DNA of 64,000 bases. Source: an uncultured Flavobacteriales bacterium (GTDB lineage: Bacteria; Bacteroidota; Bacteroidia; Flavobacteriales; Crocinitomicaceae). Location of the stretch: assembly GCA_946479285.1 (NCBI GenBank), contig CAMLFH010000005.1, positions 209,383 to 273,382 of the forward strand, read 5' to 3'. The notes beneath the pieces are model-generated. The model was given only the letters and a program-made list of their open reading frames with translations, was not told the origin of the DNA and did no database searches. Positions within the stretch are counted from its first letter, which is position 1; every line of letters starts with the position of its first letter. A program made the position numbers and the translations under genes. Below are positions 28,221 through 36,073 of this stretch, one piece after another.

Positions 28221-28285
28221 GGCAATAGTAAAGAGGCAATGGCCATTAGTCTGGTGGATCTGACTAATGGCTAATCACTATTGCC
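28221..28285. repeat. Long imperfect hairpin, GGCAATAGT repeat
   Basis: GGCAATAGT (28221-28229) and ACTATTGCC (28277-28285) are the outer ends. The inner GGCCATTAGTC (28240-28250) pairs with GACTAATGGC. It lies between the small conserved gene and rseP, both on the minus strand. Confidence 0.65.
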
Positions 28286-28296
28286 CGATGCCTCAT

Positions 28297-28656
28297 TTAA
28301 GGTTGTACGTCTTTCGTGGAAAATCCATGGTGTTCAAAGTATTCCAAAATAGCTTCTTTCATAAAAGCCTGCTGCTCTTCTTCGCTCAAAGGAGGAAGTT
28401 CTTTCAGGAATTCAAAATGCGGCCAGTTTTCGGTATCCCTTCCTTTGAATTCGTAATATCCGTAAGGTTCCAGCAAGGTACAGATGGCAACGTGCATCAA
28501 ATCTGTCTTCTCGTGCTTTTTAAATATCTTATATCCAACGCCCAATTCCTCTACACCAATCAGGAAAAGCATTGCCTGAAGGTCAATACCCGGACCAAAG
28601 GTCGGTTCCAATTGTTTCGCAAGGTTTTGATAACGTAATTCCAATGCATAATCCAT
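28297..28656 (-). CDS. Small conserved protein of unknown function
   Basis: A 119-residue soluble protein without signal peptide. I recognise it only as the kind of conserved Flavobacteriales protein found near rseP. Visible features are a helical N-terminus (MDYALELRYQNLAKQ), the segment DLQAMLFLIGVEELGVGYKIF, a cluster ICTLLEPYGYYEFKGRD and an acidic C-terminal helix LSEEEQQAFMKEAILEYFEHH. No catalytic motif is evident. The ATG is seven bases from a TAATTTTG -7 box (28664-28671), so its mRNA has almost no leader. rseP lies downstream on the same strand, across a hairpin repeat. Confidence 0.7.
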   Translation of the reverse strand: MDYALELRYQNLAKQLEPTFGPGIDLQAMLFLIGVEELGVGYKIFKKHEKTDLMHVAICTLLEPYGYYEFKGRDTENWPHFEFLKELPPLSEEEQQAFMKEAILEYFEHHGFSTKDVQP

Positions 28657-28663
28657 AATAGTA

Positions 28664-28671
28664 CAAAATTA
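28664..28671 (-). promoter_or_regulatory. Likely -7 box of the small conserved gene
   Basis: TAATTTTG on the minus strand, seven bases upstream of the ATG at 28656. No clear TTG at the right spacing. Confidence 0.4.
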
Positions 28672-29101
28672 ATGATTTGAAAAGGTTATTCCACATTCCA
28701 TTCTTAATTCGATATCGTAGCTGTCTATAAAAAGTGATTTTAGCGTTCCAACCACTAATATTCTCTTGAATCAACTCGAATTGAAAAAAGTGGGTCTTAC
28801 TTTTCGTAAAAGAAATTTGTTCTTCCTAAATATCTGATGCCGCGGACAACAACCCCAATTACACGACCGTGAAATCGAAAGATTCACTTCAAATCGTTAC
28901 CCGTCCTTTTTATTGTTCGATGAAAGAAAAAGGCTTCCGTTTCGGTTACTTAGGCCGAAAAGTGCTTGTCATTTGGGATCCTGATCCCTTCTTTTCGTAC
29001 ATAAGTCCGAAAGGGAAGACTGCTCGAAGGCAGTAATTGGGGTAGAAAGGCAGTTTTGCCTACTTTTTCTGCCTTGGCAAAAAGTAGGGATAAGATCAGG
29101 A
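28672..29101. other. Intergenic block, apparently repeat-derived
   Basis: No convincing gene. The inverted pair CCTACTTTTT (29059-29068) and AAAAAGTAGG (29079-29088), plus a nearby GGCAGTTTTGCC (29049-29060), can fold into hairpins downstream of the minus-strand hydrolase gene. The stretch 28780-29050 has the look of a non-coding dispersed element (short direct and inverted words such as CTTTTCG and CGAAAG). Short open frames in it show no protein-like sequence. Confidence 0.4.
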
Positions 29102-30517
29102 TTAATGAATATATCCTGGTTCTCCTTTTCGGATCCGGTCAAAAATCCAGTCATAACTATAAATCATGTGCGAATGCACAAAATGCTTGTTCGGCCAGTT
29201 ATAAGGAGAACAAATCCGTCCCACGTGATTTGACTGCATGGTGTCAAGCCCCCACAGACCGGCTTGCGGCGCAACTCCGTCCTGGTAACAAAGCGGATCA
29301 GAATCTTTCATTCCCAGGTTTGAACCGTATTGCCACACTTCTTCAAAGTTATTCCAGTCCAACCCTTTGTATCCGGCATTTTCCGGTGCAAGCAGATAGA
29401 ATTTTCCAAGAACAACCTGGTCTTTCAAAGCTTCTATCATTCCTAATGTGTATGCATATCCCATGCTGTGACAAACGATATCAATCGTATCCTTTACCAA
29501 ATAACTGTTCGGGGTATTGCGGATCTGGTTCAAAAAAGCTTTTCCAACAAGAATTCCACGGGAATAGCGATAATCAAAGCCTTCCGGATTTGAAATCAGG
29601 TTCAGGCGATTGTATTTTTTATTCGAAGGCCGTTTATTCACCGAACGGATATAACTCCATCCGAAACCCAGTTTGGAATGATGGTTCGAAGTTCTTACCG
29701 GAAAACTGCCGTCTAAATAAAAACTGGTGTCCGGATCCAAACGCTTGATAAAGCGGTCATCTATTTTGAACCAATAATTGGTGCGGTCGTTCATATAAAT
29801 CTCGTTCCGACTTTCATGCTTATCGTATTTGGGCCCGCGGTATCCGTTGACAAAAACCAGGTAGCGGCTTGGCTTTGGCTGTTGATTTCGGATAATTTCC
29901 TCTCTCAGTTCTTCTCCGGTATATCCAAAGACATGCTGGAAAGCCGGGTTTTCCCGTTCACCGCCCGAATTGTCGGCCAGGTAATAAGAAACAAGCCGGT
30001 AGGTGTTGTTTTTGATTGCAATAGGCTTGTGATTGAAAAGTGACAGGTTTCCCCCGGAAGATCTGAAGGCAAGTTTGTCTTCAAATGAAAAGAAGTTCAG
30101 TACCAATCCACCGTTATAGCTGCTCCATCTTCCTTTTCGTTTGATATAAATAACCGTTTGTGGTTCGGAGGGATACGTGCAATTGAAAACCAGCTTGTTC
30201 TTATCGGTTTTTTTGGTAAACTTCTTTTTCAACTCGTAGTTTCTGCCTATTTCAAGCACCTGCTGCATGAAAGAAGTATCGCTAATGACCTGTTTTTGTT
30301 TGGATTTGAGGGTGTCAATCAAAACAACACGGTTCAGACTAAATGGGGCATAAGTTCGCGAATTGGTGATCGACCCGTCCTGATTTTCTTCCCAGAAATA
30401 ATAATAGATTAAACTCGTTTTTGTTTGGAACTGCGGCCTGCGGACAACTTCATTCTGACCACATACGGAAAGAATGCTCAAGCTGAAAAACGCAAAAATT
30501 ACCACCAGGACCTTCAT
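29102..30517 (-). CDS. Secreted alpha/beta hydrolase-like protein
   Basis: A 471-residue exported protein: signal peptide MKVLVVIFAFFSLSILSVCGQ, an N-terminal region of about 190 residues of unknown kind, then a hydrolase-like domain. The latter has YLVFVNGYRGP (219-229, oxyanion-hole-like), a nucleophile elbow IVCHSMGYA with Ser351, and HFVHSHMIYSYDW near the C-terminus, which may supply the catalytic histidine (H445, H448 or H450). Family relatives are lipase-like proteins; the substrate is unknown. The large central insertion (about 235-320) between the oxyanion loop and the nucleophile is unusual for simple lipases. Divergent from yebC. Confidence 0.65.
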   Translation of the reverse strand: MKVLVVIFAFFSLSILSVCGQNEVVRRPQFQTKTSLIYYYFWEENQDGSITNSRTYAPFSLNRVVLIDTLKSKQKQVISDTSFMQQVLEIGRNYELKKKFTKKTDKNKLVFNCTYPSEPQTVIYIKRKGRWSSYNGGLVLNFFSFEDKLAFRSSGGNLSLFNHKPIAIKNNTYRLVSYYLADNSGGERENPAFQHVFGYTGEELREEIIRNQQPKPSRYLVFVNGYRGPKYDKHESRNEIYMNDRTNYWFKIDDRFIKRLDPDTSFYLDGSFPVRTSNHHSKLGFGWSYIRSVNKRPSNKKYNRLNLISNPEGFDYRYSRGILVGKAFLNQIRNTPNSYLVKDTIDIVCHSMGYAYTLGMIEALKDQVVLGKFYLLAPENAGYKGLDWNNFEEVWQYGSNLGMKDSDPLCYQDGVAPQAGLWGLDTMQSNHVGRICSPYNWPNKHFVHSHMIYSYDWIFDRIRKGEPGYIH

Positions 30518-30546
30518 TTTGTAAATATATTAACTTTTCAAGTTTA

Positions 30547-30637
30547 GTTCAAAGGGTTTAATAGGTTCAAAAGTTCAAAATGATTTATTTAAATTTTCTC
30601 CCTTGAACTTTGTTTGAACCAATTGACCTCTTTGAAC
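30547..30637. repeat. Imperfect palindrome, GTTCAAAG family, copy 2
   Basis: The left arm (30547-30582) begins GTTCAAAGGGTTTAATAGG; the reverse complement of the right arm (30601-30637) begins GTTCAAAGAGGTCAATTGG. The arms align over about 36 bases. It matches the palindrome upstream of purT and likewise contains the promoter's -33 TTG. Confidence 0.65.
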
Positions 30638-30653
30638 ATTTTAATTATTTTTG
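30623..30653 (+). promoter_or_regulatory. yebC promoter, Bacteroidota type
   Basis: TTG (30623-30625), 20-base spacer, TATTTTTG (30646-30653). The ATG follows 20 bases later. The -33 box is in the right arm of the palindromic repeat. Confidence 0.6.
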
Positions 30654-30673
30654 CCTCAAATAAAATCATTGAA

Positions 30674-31384
30674 ATGGGAAGAGCATTCGAATATCGTAGA
30701 GCAGCTAAAGAAAAACGTTGGGGAAAAATGTCAAAATTGTTCCCGAAACTTGGTAAAGCCATCACGATGGCAGCAAAAGAAGGCGGACAGGATCCTGCTA
30801 CCAATGCCAAGCTGCGCACTGCAATTCAGAATGCTAAGGCAGAGAATATGCCGAAAGACAATATTGAAGCGGCTATAAAAAGGGCCAATCAAAAAGATAT
30901 CGCATCCTTTGCTCAAATTGATTACGAAGGAAAAGGACCTCATGGCGTTTTGGTTTACGTGGAATGTGCAACAGACAATCCAACACGTACCGTTGCAAAT
31001 GTGAAATCCTATTTCAACAGAGCGGGTGGTGGAGTGGTTCCAAACGGACAATTGGAATTCATGTTTAACCGCAAATCCGTTTTTGAATTGGAAAATACAG
31101 GATCCTTCGACCCGGAAGAACTGGAATTGGAATTGATCGATGCCGGATGTGAAGAGATTGAGGTAACAGACGATCGCGTTTTCATTTATGGAGAATACAC
31201 CGCTTTCGGAACAATTTCAACTGCATTGGAGGAAAAAGGAATTCCAATTTTGAAATCAACCCTGGAACGTTTCCCAACAACTCCTGTTGAATTTACCGAG
31301 GAACAATTGGCAGACATCGAAAAAATGATGGATAAATTCGATGACGACGATGACATCCAGCAGATCTTTACCAATATGGGGTGA
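30674..31384 (+). CDS. yebC: YebC/PmpR family protein
   Basis: A 236-residue YebC family protein. It has the canonical start [31 protein letters not shown], then [68 protein letters not shown] and [14 protein letters not shown]. YebC proteins were described as transcription regulators and more recently as factors that relieve ribosome stalling at proline-rich stretches. ATG 30674 is preferred to a TTG 60 bases upstream because the promoter lies between them. The acidic C-terminus ([11 protein letters not shown]) is typical of Bacteroidota members. A terminator follows within 30 bases. Confidence 0.94.
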   Translation: MGRAFEYRRAAKEKRWGKMSKLFPKLGKAITMAAKEGGQDPATNAKLRTAIQNAKAENMPKDNIEAAIKRANQKDIASFAQIDYEGKGPHGVLVYVECATDNPTRTVANVKSYFNRAGGGVVPNGQLEFMFNRKSVFELENTGSFDPEELELELIDAGCEEIEVTDDRVFIYGEYTAFGTISTALEEKGIPILKSTLERFPTTPVEFTEEQLADIEKMMDKFDDDDDIQQIFTNMG

Positions 31385-31409
31385 TCCGTTTTAATGTAAA
31401 ATAATGGTA

Positions 31410-31442
31410 GGGACGCGCCGGTTAGCCGAAGCGCCCTTTTTT
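31410..31442 (+). terminator. Terminator after yebC
   Basis: GGGACGC (31410-31416) and GCGCCC (31431-31436) form a stem with a bulged A, followed by six Ts. It resembles a decayed copy of the GTAGGGGC hairpins. Confidence 0.65.
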
Positions 31443-31443
31443 C

Positions 31444-31580
31444 TTTTACCACAAATACACAATAAAAAGGCGAGCCTACCGGTCTCGCTTGTCTTATTGG
31501 TAATTCAATTGCCCATGATTTATCCAGCAGAAGAAGGCGACCGGTAGGCGCCTCTCAAAATTCGTGCATTTGCGGTAAAA
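31444..31580. repeat. 137-bp element with terminal inverted repeats
   Basis: TTTTACCACAAATACAC (31444-31460) and GTGCATTTGCGGTAAAA (31564-31580) are terminal inverted repeats with three mismatches. An inner pair CCTACCGGT (31475-31483) and ACCGGTAGG (31540-31548) is perfect. No open frame inside, so it is a MITE-like or other non-coding repeat. Confidence 0.6.
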
Positions 31581-31593
31581 AAGAAAACGCTGT

Positions 31594-31609
31594 GTCCGCC
31601 GCGGCGGAC
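31594..31609. repeat. Perfect 16-bp GC palindrome
   Basis: GTCCGCCGCGGCGGAC reads the same on both strands. Its core resembles the stem in the terminator after atpG (41171-41184). It lies 36 bases upstream of the cvpA promoter. Confidence 0.55.
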
Positions 31610-31644
31610 GCAGGATAGTAATGCCTGATTTATCGTGTTCCATA

Positions 31645-31674
31645 TTGTTTAACAAAGGTTCGTTTGTATCTTTT
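31645..31674 (+). promoter_or_regulatory. Likely cvpA promoter
   Basis: TTG (31645-31647), 19-base spacer, TATCTTTT (31667-31674) followed by G: one base off the TAnnTTTG consensus. The leader would be about 40 bases. Confidence 0.45.
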
Positions 31675-31719
31675 GGAACCACAACAAAATCTCTCCGAGG
31701 TTTTCCCCAATTTTGGCAC

Positions 31720-32373
31720 ATGAATTTCCTGGACATTCTCATTCTTATTCCAATCGGTTATGGAGCCTACAAAGGATTCAAACACGGTTTTGTCATCGAA
31801 TTGTTTACTTTGCTGGCAATCCTGGTAGGAATTTACGTTGGGATAAATTTCTCTGATTATGTGGCGAATTGGCTGAAAGGTTCACTCGAAATTGATTCGG
31901 AATATTTGCCGGTAATAGCATTCACCTTTACTTTCCTGGCTGTTGGGGCCATGATCTTTTTTGCCGGAAAAATGGTGGAAAAGATGATCAAAGTCGTCCA
32001 ATTGTCTCCACTTAATAAATTTTTGGGTGTTTTATTCGCTACCATTAAATCGCTCTATATTGTCAGTGTAGTACTCGTTTTGTTTGAATCTTACGATGAG
32101 AAAAGCAAGTTTTTCCCTGCAAAAACGAAAACTTCTTCTCTTTTGTATGAACCGGTGAAAGCAGTTTCGACCAAAACGGTCCCTGCTCTTGGCGCAAGTA
32201 CCATCTTCCTGGAAAATGCGCTGCACAATGAAACCGACAGTACCGGATTGACGGTTGACCAGGTTCTTCGAGCAAAAGAAATAGCCGATAGTTTGGGCAT
32301 TGATGCCAATGATGCGAAGGAAATCCTGGAGGTTCATCAGAAATATGGCGATAAAGAGCCGGTTGTCAAATGA
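31720..32373 (+). CDS. CvpA family membrane protein
   Basis: A 217-residue protein starting MNFLDILILIPIGYGAYKGFKHGFVIELFTLLAILVGIYVG, the typical first two helices of CvpA (colicin V production) proteins, with two further helices at about 61-81 and 101-121. The C-terminal soluble part (from about 125) carries a Lys-rich stretch and an acidic end. CvpA proteins are inner-membrane proteins linked to envelope homeostasis; the exact function is unknown. An upstream ATG at 31621 would precede the promoter. porW follows after about 100 bases with its own -7 box, so separate transcription is likely. Confidence 0.85.
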   Translation: MNFLDILILIPIGYGAYKGFKHGFVIELFTLLAILVGIYVGINFSDYVANWLKGSLEIDSEYLPVIAFTFTFLAVGAMIFFAGKMVEKMIKVVQLSPLNKFLGVLFATIKSLYIVSVVLVLFESYDEKSKFFPAKTKTSSLLYEPVKAVSTKTVPALGASTIFLENALHNETDSTGLTVDQVLRAKEIADSLGIDANDAKEILEVHQKYGDKEPVVK

Positions 32374-32412
32374 TAACACGGTTTATTTAGAGGATTTTGA
32401 TAAACAAAACAA

Positions 32413-32420
32413 TATATTTG
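32413..32420 (+). promoter_or_regulatory. Likely -7 box of porW
   Basis: TATATTTG fits TAnnTTTG. A TTG at 32397-32399 leaves only a 13-base spacer, so the -33 element is uncertain. The leader would be about 45 bases. Confidence 0.4.
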
Positions 32421-32470
32421 CCTTTTCTTAGTTAATCGTTAATCACAATCGGCGCAGATTTTTCATTCGA

Positions 32471-35137
32471 ATGAAGAGAATATATTTTTTGGTTTATTTA
32501 GGAATCCTTTCCCTGGCATGGTCATGTTCTACTGAAAAGAACACGATGCTCAGCAGGGCATATCATGGAACTACCGCACATTATAATGGATACTTTAATG
32601 CGAATGACTTGCTGGAAGAAGCAATGAAAACGTACCGTGAAAATCAAAAAGAAGATTACTACAGCGTCCTTCCCGTTCTTCAATTACCAAGCGAAGAAGA
32701 GGTGAAGAACATGTATTCCCCTATCGATACTGCCATTGCAAAATGTACCAAAGTCATTCAGCGCCACGCCATGCCGTCGATGGAGAAACCGGCTTCCAAA
32801 AAGGAAGAGCACAACCGCTGGATCGATGAAAACTGGATTACGATTGGGATTGCGAATTTCTACAGACGCGATTACGACGTAGCTTTCAAGAATTTTGAAT
32901 ACACCAAGAAGTTTTTCTCTACCGATAAATCGGCCTATGTTGCAGAGATGTGGATGGCCAGAACCTACATGGAACAAGGTAAGTTCACGGAGGCAAATTA
33001 CGCAATTACCAACCTGGAGAAAGCACAGGAATCCATGGAAAATGGGGACTCGAAAGGATCGAAAGGCGACAAAAACTCCAAATCATCCAAATCTAAAAAG
33101 AAGAAAAGCAAGGATAAGAAGAAGAAAGAAATTCCACCTTTCCCTAAAAAGCTCCGGTATGACCTGGCAATTACAAGAGCCATATTTGCAGAGAAAAGAA
33201 AAGATCCGGAAGGAGAAATCAAAGCGCTTACAAAAGCACTGGAGTACGCTAAGAAGTCGAAAGACAAAGCACGTGTCAATTTCATCCTGGGCCAGTTGTA
33301 TGAAAATGCAGGCGACAGGGCCAAAGCAGCTTATCATTACAACCGGGTGAAGAAATACAACGCCGGTTACGAAATGAGTTTCAATGCCAATTTGAAAAAC
33401 GCCCTGAATGCCGGAGGAGAAAAAGTACGCAAGAGCCTGAAGAAAATGCTTCGGGATACAAAGAATGCAGAATTTAAGGATCAGATCTATTACACTTTGG
33501 GGAAAATGGATCAGATTGAATCCAATGAACAAGCTGCTAAAGACAACTATACACGTTCTGCGTTTTATTCGACTTCCAACAATCGCCAGAAAGGGATGGC
33601 CTATGAGCGTTTGGGAGATATGAGCTTTTCCAAAAAAGATTATTTGAGTGCACAGAAATATTACGATAGCTGTGCCAAAGTAATTCCGGAAACATATCCG
33701 AATTATGAAGGGATTCAAAACAAAGCTTCGAAGCTGCAAAGTTTGGTAAATGCCTTGGAAATTGCTCAGTATGAAGACAGTGTTCAGCGTATTGCGAAAC
33801 TTTCCGGTTCTGATCAGCTGGCTTTTGCTGAAGGCGTGATCAAAAAAATGAAGAAAGATGACGAAGAGCGCAAAAGACAAGATGCCATTCGTTTAGCCGC
33901 TTTACAGGAAATTCAAAGCAAGAAAACGGCAGATGGAAGCGGAAATAAATTCTATTGGAACAATGATAAAGCGAAAGGTGAAGGCCTGGAAGAATTTAGA
34001 AAGCAATGGGGACAACGCAACAATGAAGATGATTGGAGACGTTCTGACAAAGTAGTATTTGCCAGCTTCACAGATCCTTCTGATTCCACTGCTTCTTCGG
34101 ATAAACCGGTAGCTTCTACCGAAACAGCGCTGGATTCATTAACAGCTGAAATGTTGGTTGCAAAACTTCCATTGTCTGATTCTGCCTTGACGGAATCTCG
34201 TGATAGAATGATGAATGCTTATTTTGATGCAGGAGCTATTTATAACGAACAATTGAATGAGCCGGGACTTGCTGAAAATCAATACCGGGCCATGTTGGGT
34301 CAGGATTTTGAACATAAAATGAAACTCCTGGCAGCTTACCAGATTTATCGTTTACACAGTCCGGAAGATGCCGCAGCGGTTGAACAAAAAGATTACATCC
34401 TGATCAATTATCCGACTTCCGATTATGCAGGTTATTTGCGTGATCCGGATTATTTCCTGAAGAAGAAAGAGCGTGAGAAGTTGACTTTGGAAGCATACCT
34501 GACGGATTTGGACCGCTACGAAAGAGGCTTGTACTATCCGGTGGTTGCAAAAGCAGACAAAGTATTGGCTGAAGAAAAAGACAATCCGTACCGCAGCAAA
34601 TACTTGTTGTTGAAAGCAATGGCGCAGGCTAAAATGACAGAAGATAAAAAAATCATTCTGCCTACCTTAGATACATTGATCGCACTTTACCCTAAAACAC
34701 CGGAAGCTGACAAGGCATTGGAATTGAAAAAGATCATCAATAGCGGATATTCTACGAATGAAGCGGTTGATTTCACTAAGAAAAGCATTTACGAATACAA
34801 AGAAGGTGAACCGATGTTTGTATTGATCTTCCTGACGGACAAGATTAACAATGTAGTGGCAAAAACGCGCGTGGTAGACTTCAACAAAGAGTATTACAGT
34901 AAATTACGTTTAAGTGTTACGTCAAAAGTCTTCAAGGGCGACAACGTAATACTGATGAAACAATTCAAAGATGATGTAGAAGCAGCATCCTATGTTTCAT
35001 TCTACAAACGCACACGCAACCACTTGCTGGATATGCAAAAAATGAAAATTTTATTCATTTCCGAGAAAAATTTACTTACCTTATTTGATACAAACAAGCT
35101 GGAAGAATACCAGTTGTTCTTCGACGAGAACTATTGA
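32471..35137 (+). CDS. porW: T9SS/gliding lipoprotein PorW (SprE)
   Basis: PorW/SprE is a TPR outer-membrane lipoprotein needed for type IX secretion and gliding. The 888-residue protein starts with a lipoprotein signal (SLAWSC, Cys19) and the family's early STEKNTMLSRAYHGTTAHYNGYFNAN, then SVLPVLQLPSEEE and AIAKCTKVIQRHAM. TPR-like helical pairs run from about 130 to 480 (for example VNFILGQLYENAGDRAKAAYHYNRVKK). Residues 191-220 form a very Lys/Ser-rich low-complexity segment (SKSSKSKKKKSKDKKKK). The C-terminal part is less repetitive. atpZ follows after 15 bases without a terminator, so the ATP synthase accessory genes may share its transcript. Confidence 0.88.
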   Translation: MKRIYFLVYLGILSLAWSCSTEKNTMLSRAYHGTTAHYNGYFNANDLLEEAMKTYRENQKEDYYSVLPVLQLPSEEEVKNMYSPIDTAIAKCTKVIQRHAMPSMEKPASKKEEHNRWIDENWITIGIANFYRRDYDVAFKNFEYTKKFFSTDKSAYVAEMWMARTYMEQGKFTEANYAITNLEKAQESMENGDSKGSKGDKNSKSSKSKKKKSKDKKKKEIPPFPKKLRYDLAITRAIFAEKRKDPEGEIKALTKALEYAKKSKDKARVNFILGQLYENAGDRAKAAYHYNRVKKYNAGYEMSFNANLKNALNAGGEKVRKSLKKMLRDTKNAEFKDQIYYTLGKMDQIESNEQAAKDNYTRSAFYSTSNNRQKGMAYERLGDMSFSKKDYLSAQKYYDSCAKVIPETYPNYEGIQNKASKLQSLVNALEIAQYEDSVQRIAKLSGSDQLAFAEGVIKKMKKDDEERKRQDAIRLAALQEIQSKKTADGSGNKFYWNNDKAKGEGLEEFRKQWGQRNNEDDWRRSDKVVFASFTDPSDSTASSDKPVASTETALDSLTAEMLVAKLPLSDSALTESRDRMMNAYFDAGAIYNEQLNEPGLAENQYRAMLGQDFEHKMKLLAAYQIYRLHSPEDAAAVEQKDYILINYPTSDYAGYLRDPDYFLKKKEREKLTLEAYLTDLDRYERGLYYPVVAKADKVLAEEKDNPYRSKYLLLKAMAQAKMTEDKKIILPTLDTLIALYPKTPEADKALELKKIINSGYSTNEAVDFTKKSIYEYKEGEPMFVLIFLTDKINNVVAKTRVVDFNKEYYSKLRLSVTSKVFKGDNVILMKQFKDDVEAASYVSFYKRTRNHLLDMQKMKILFISEKNLLTLFDTNKLEEYQLFFDENY

Positions 35138-35152
35138 TCAAATAATTGAATT

Positions 35153-35398
35153 ATGGAAGAAAAGCCAGAGAATAATCCGAAAAAACAAATAAAACCATAC
35201 GTTCGATTTACCGGTGCAGCATTTCAAATGGCCGGAACAATCGTAGCAACAGCTTTCCTTGGCGTATGGCTGGACAAGAAATTTAATCACGGAGGAAATA
35301 TGTGGACACTGATCTGCACATTGACCGGAGTGATCGTTTCCATGTACATTATCATCAAGGAAGTAATCAATATGTCTAAAGAAAAAGAGAATGAGTAA
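35153..35398 (+). CDS. atpZ: AtpZ/AtpI-type ATP synthase accessory protein
   Basis: An 81-residue protein with two transmembrane helices (about 21-41 and 48-70). YVRFTGAAFQMAGTIVATAFLGVWLDKKF followed by WTLICTLTGVIVSMYIIIKEV is the AtpZ/AtpI pattern. Such proteins help assemble the c-ring or import Mg2+/Ca2+ for ATP synthase. The charged N-terminus faces the cytoplasm. The next gene overlaps its end by eight bases. Confidence 0.8.
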   Translation: MEEKPENNPKKQIKPYVRFTGAAFQMAGTIVATAFLGVWLDKKFNHGGNMWTLICTLTGVIVSMYIIIKEVINMSKEKENE

Positions 35399-35759
35399 AA
35401 GTCTTGGAGCCTATTTAAGTTTAATCGTAATTGCAGCCGCTTATTTGGTGCTGATAGGTATAAACAGGCAATGGGAAATTCCAAAAAGCCATATTGCAGG
35501 GATAATTGGGTTATTGGTCATCTTTTTCTCAAGTACGGCAATTATGATGTCCGGCTCCAAAGCAACTGCCGAATCAAAAGCACAGCGATTTATCCTTGGA
35601 ACATCTCTTCAAATGATCCTCGTTTTATTTTTCGTTCTTATCGTTAAATACGCCTGGAAAGATTCCTTCAGGGAATTCGTCTGGTATTTCATGAGCTTTT
35701 TCGTAGCCATGCTTTTTACACAGGCTGTTTGGATGCTGCTAAAAGTCAGAAAGAGCTAA
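35391..35759 (+). CDS. Small membrane protein beside ATP synthase genes
   Basis: A 122-residue protein with four predicted transmembrane helices (about 5-23, 36-52, 68-86, 94-116). I recognise it only by position: a protein of this size and topology usually sits between AtpZ and AtpB in Flavobacteriales and may be an AtpI-like assembly factor. Its ATG overlaps the atpZ stop region by eight bases, which implies translational coupling. No catalytic residues stand out. Confidence 0.7.
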   Translation: MSKSLGAYLSLIVIAAAYLVLIGINRQWEIPKSHIAGIIGLLVIFFSSTAIMMSGSKATAESKAQRFILGTSLQMILVLFFVLIVKYAWKDSFREFVWYFMSFFVAMLFTQAVWMLLKVRKS

Positions 35760-36004
35760 TTTTTGTGCTCCCATAACACTTACGACTAATTCTTTACCTT
35801 TTGCGTACCGCTCTGGTAGAGCAAGTTCAGCGTTGACACATCGCGCAATCGCCCTGATATCTTGATTCTTTAACCCCTCTTTTTTTAAGAGAAGTACCTA
35901 CGCTTTATTTGACAAGAGCCCGTTCAAGTCTTCAAATAAAAATTTGCGCAATCTGCGTAATCTGCGTGAGACATTTTTTTATCCGATTTGTTTGCAATTT
36001 TTTC
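35760..36004. other. Intergenic region upstream of atpB, with a dispersed repeat
   Basis: No coding potential. GCGCAATCTGCGTAATCTGCG (35946-35966) has the internal direct repeat CAATCTGCGTAATCTGCG, a word arrangement typical of dispersed intergenic repeats in Bacteroidota. The hexamer run CTTTTTTTAAGAG near 35880 may mark the end of the upstream transcript. A good promoter follows at 36005. Confidence 0.4.
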
Positions 36005-36034
36005 TTGGTCTTTCTGAAAGATTCACTACCTTTG
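36005..36034 (+). promoter_or_regulatory. Promoter of the atpB-E-F-H-A-G operon
   Basis: TTG (36005-36007), exactly 19 bases of spacer, TACCTTTG (36027-36034): the best consensus promoter of the window. The leader before atpB is about 35 bases. Confidence 0.75.
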
Positions 36035-36073
36035 CGCCAAAATTTAGGGTTATTATCTAAATATTAATAAGCG

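Noticed and set aside
28969..29154. Short minus-strand frame in the repeat-like block
   Set aside because: Encodes no recognisable protein and ends inside the hairpins; likely a repeat translated by chance.
29056..29748. 230-codon open frame on the plus strand
   Set aside because: It is antisense to the secreted hydrolase gene, has no protein-like pattern (many Cys, Ser, Pro) and no start context.
33083..33880. 265-codon open frame on the minus strand
   Set aside because: It is a shadow of porW; composition (Phe/Ile/Ser-rich) reflects the antisense of Lys/Glu codons.
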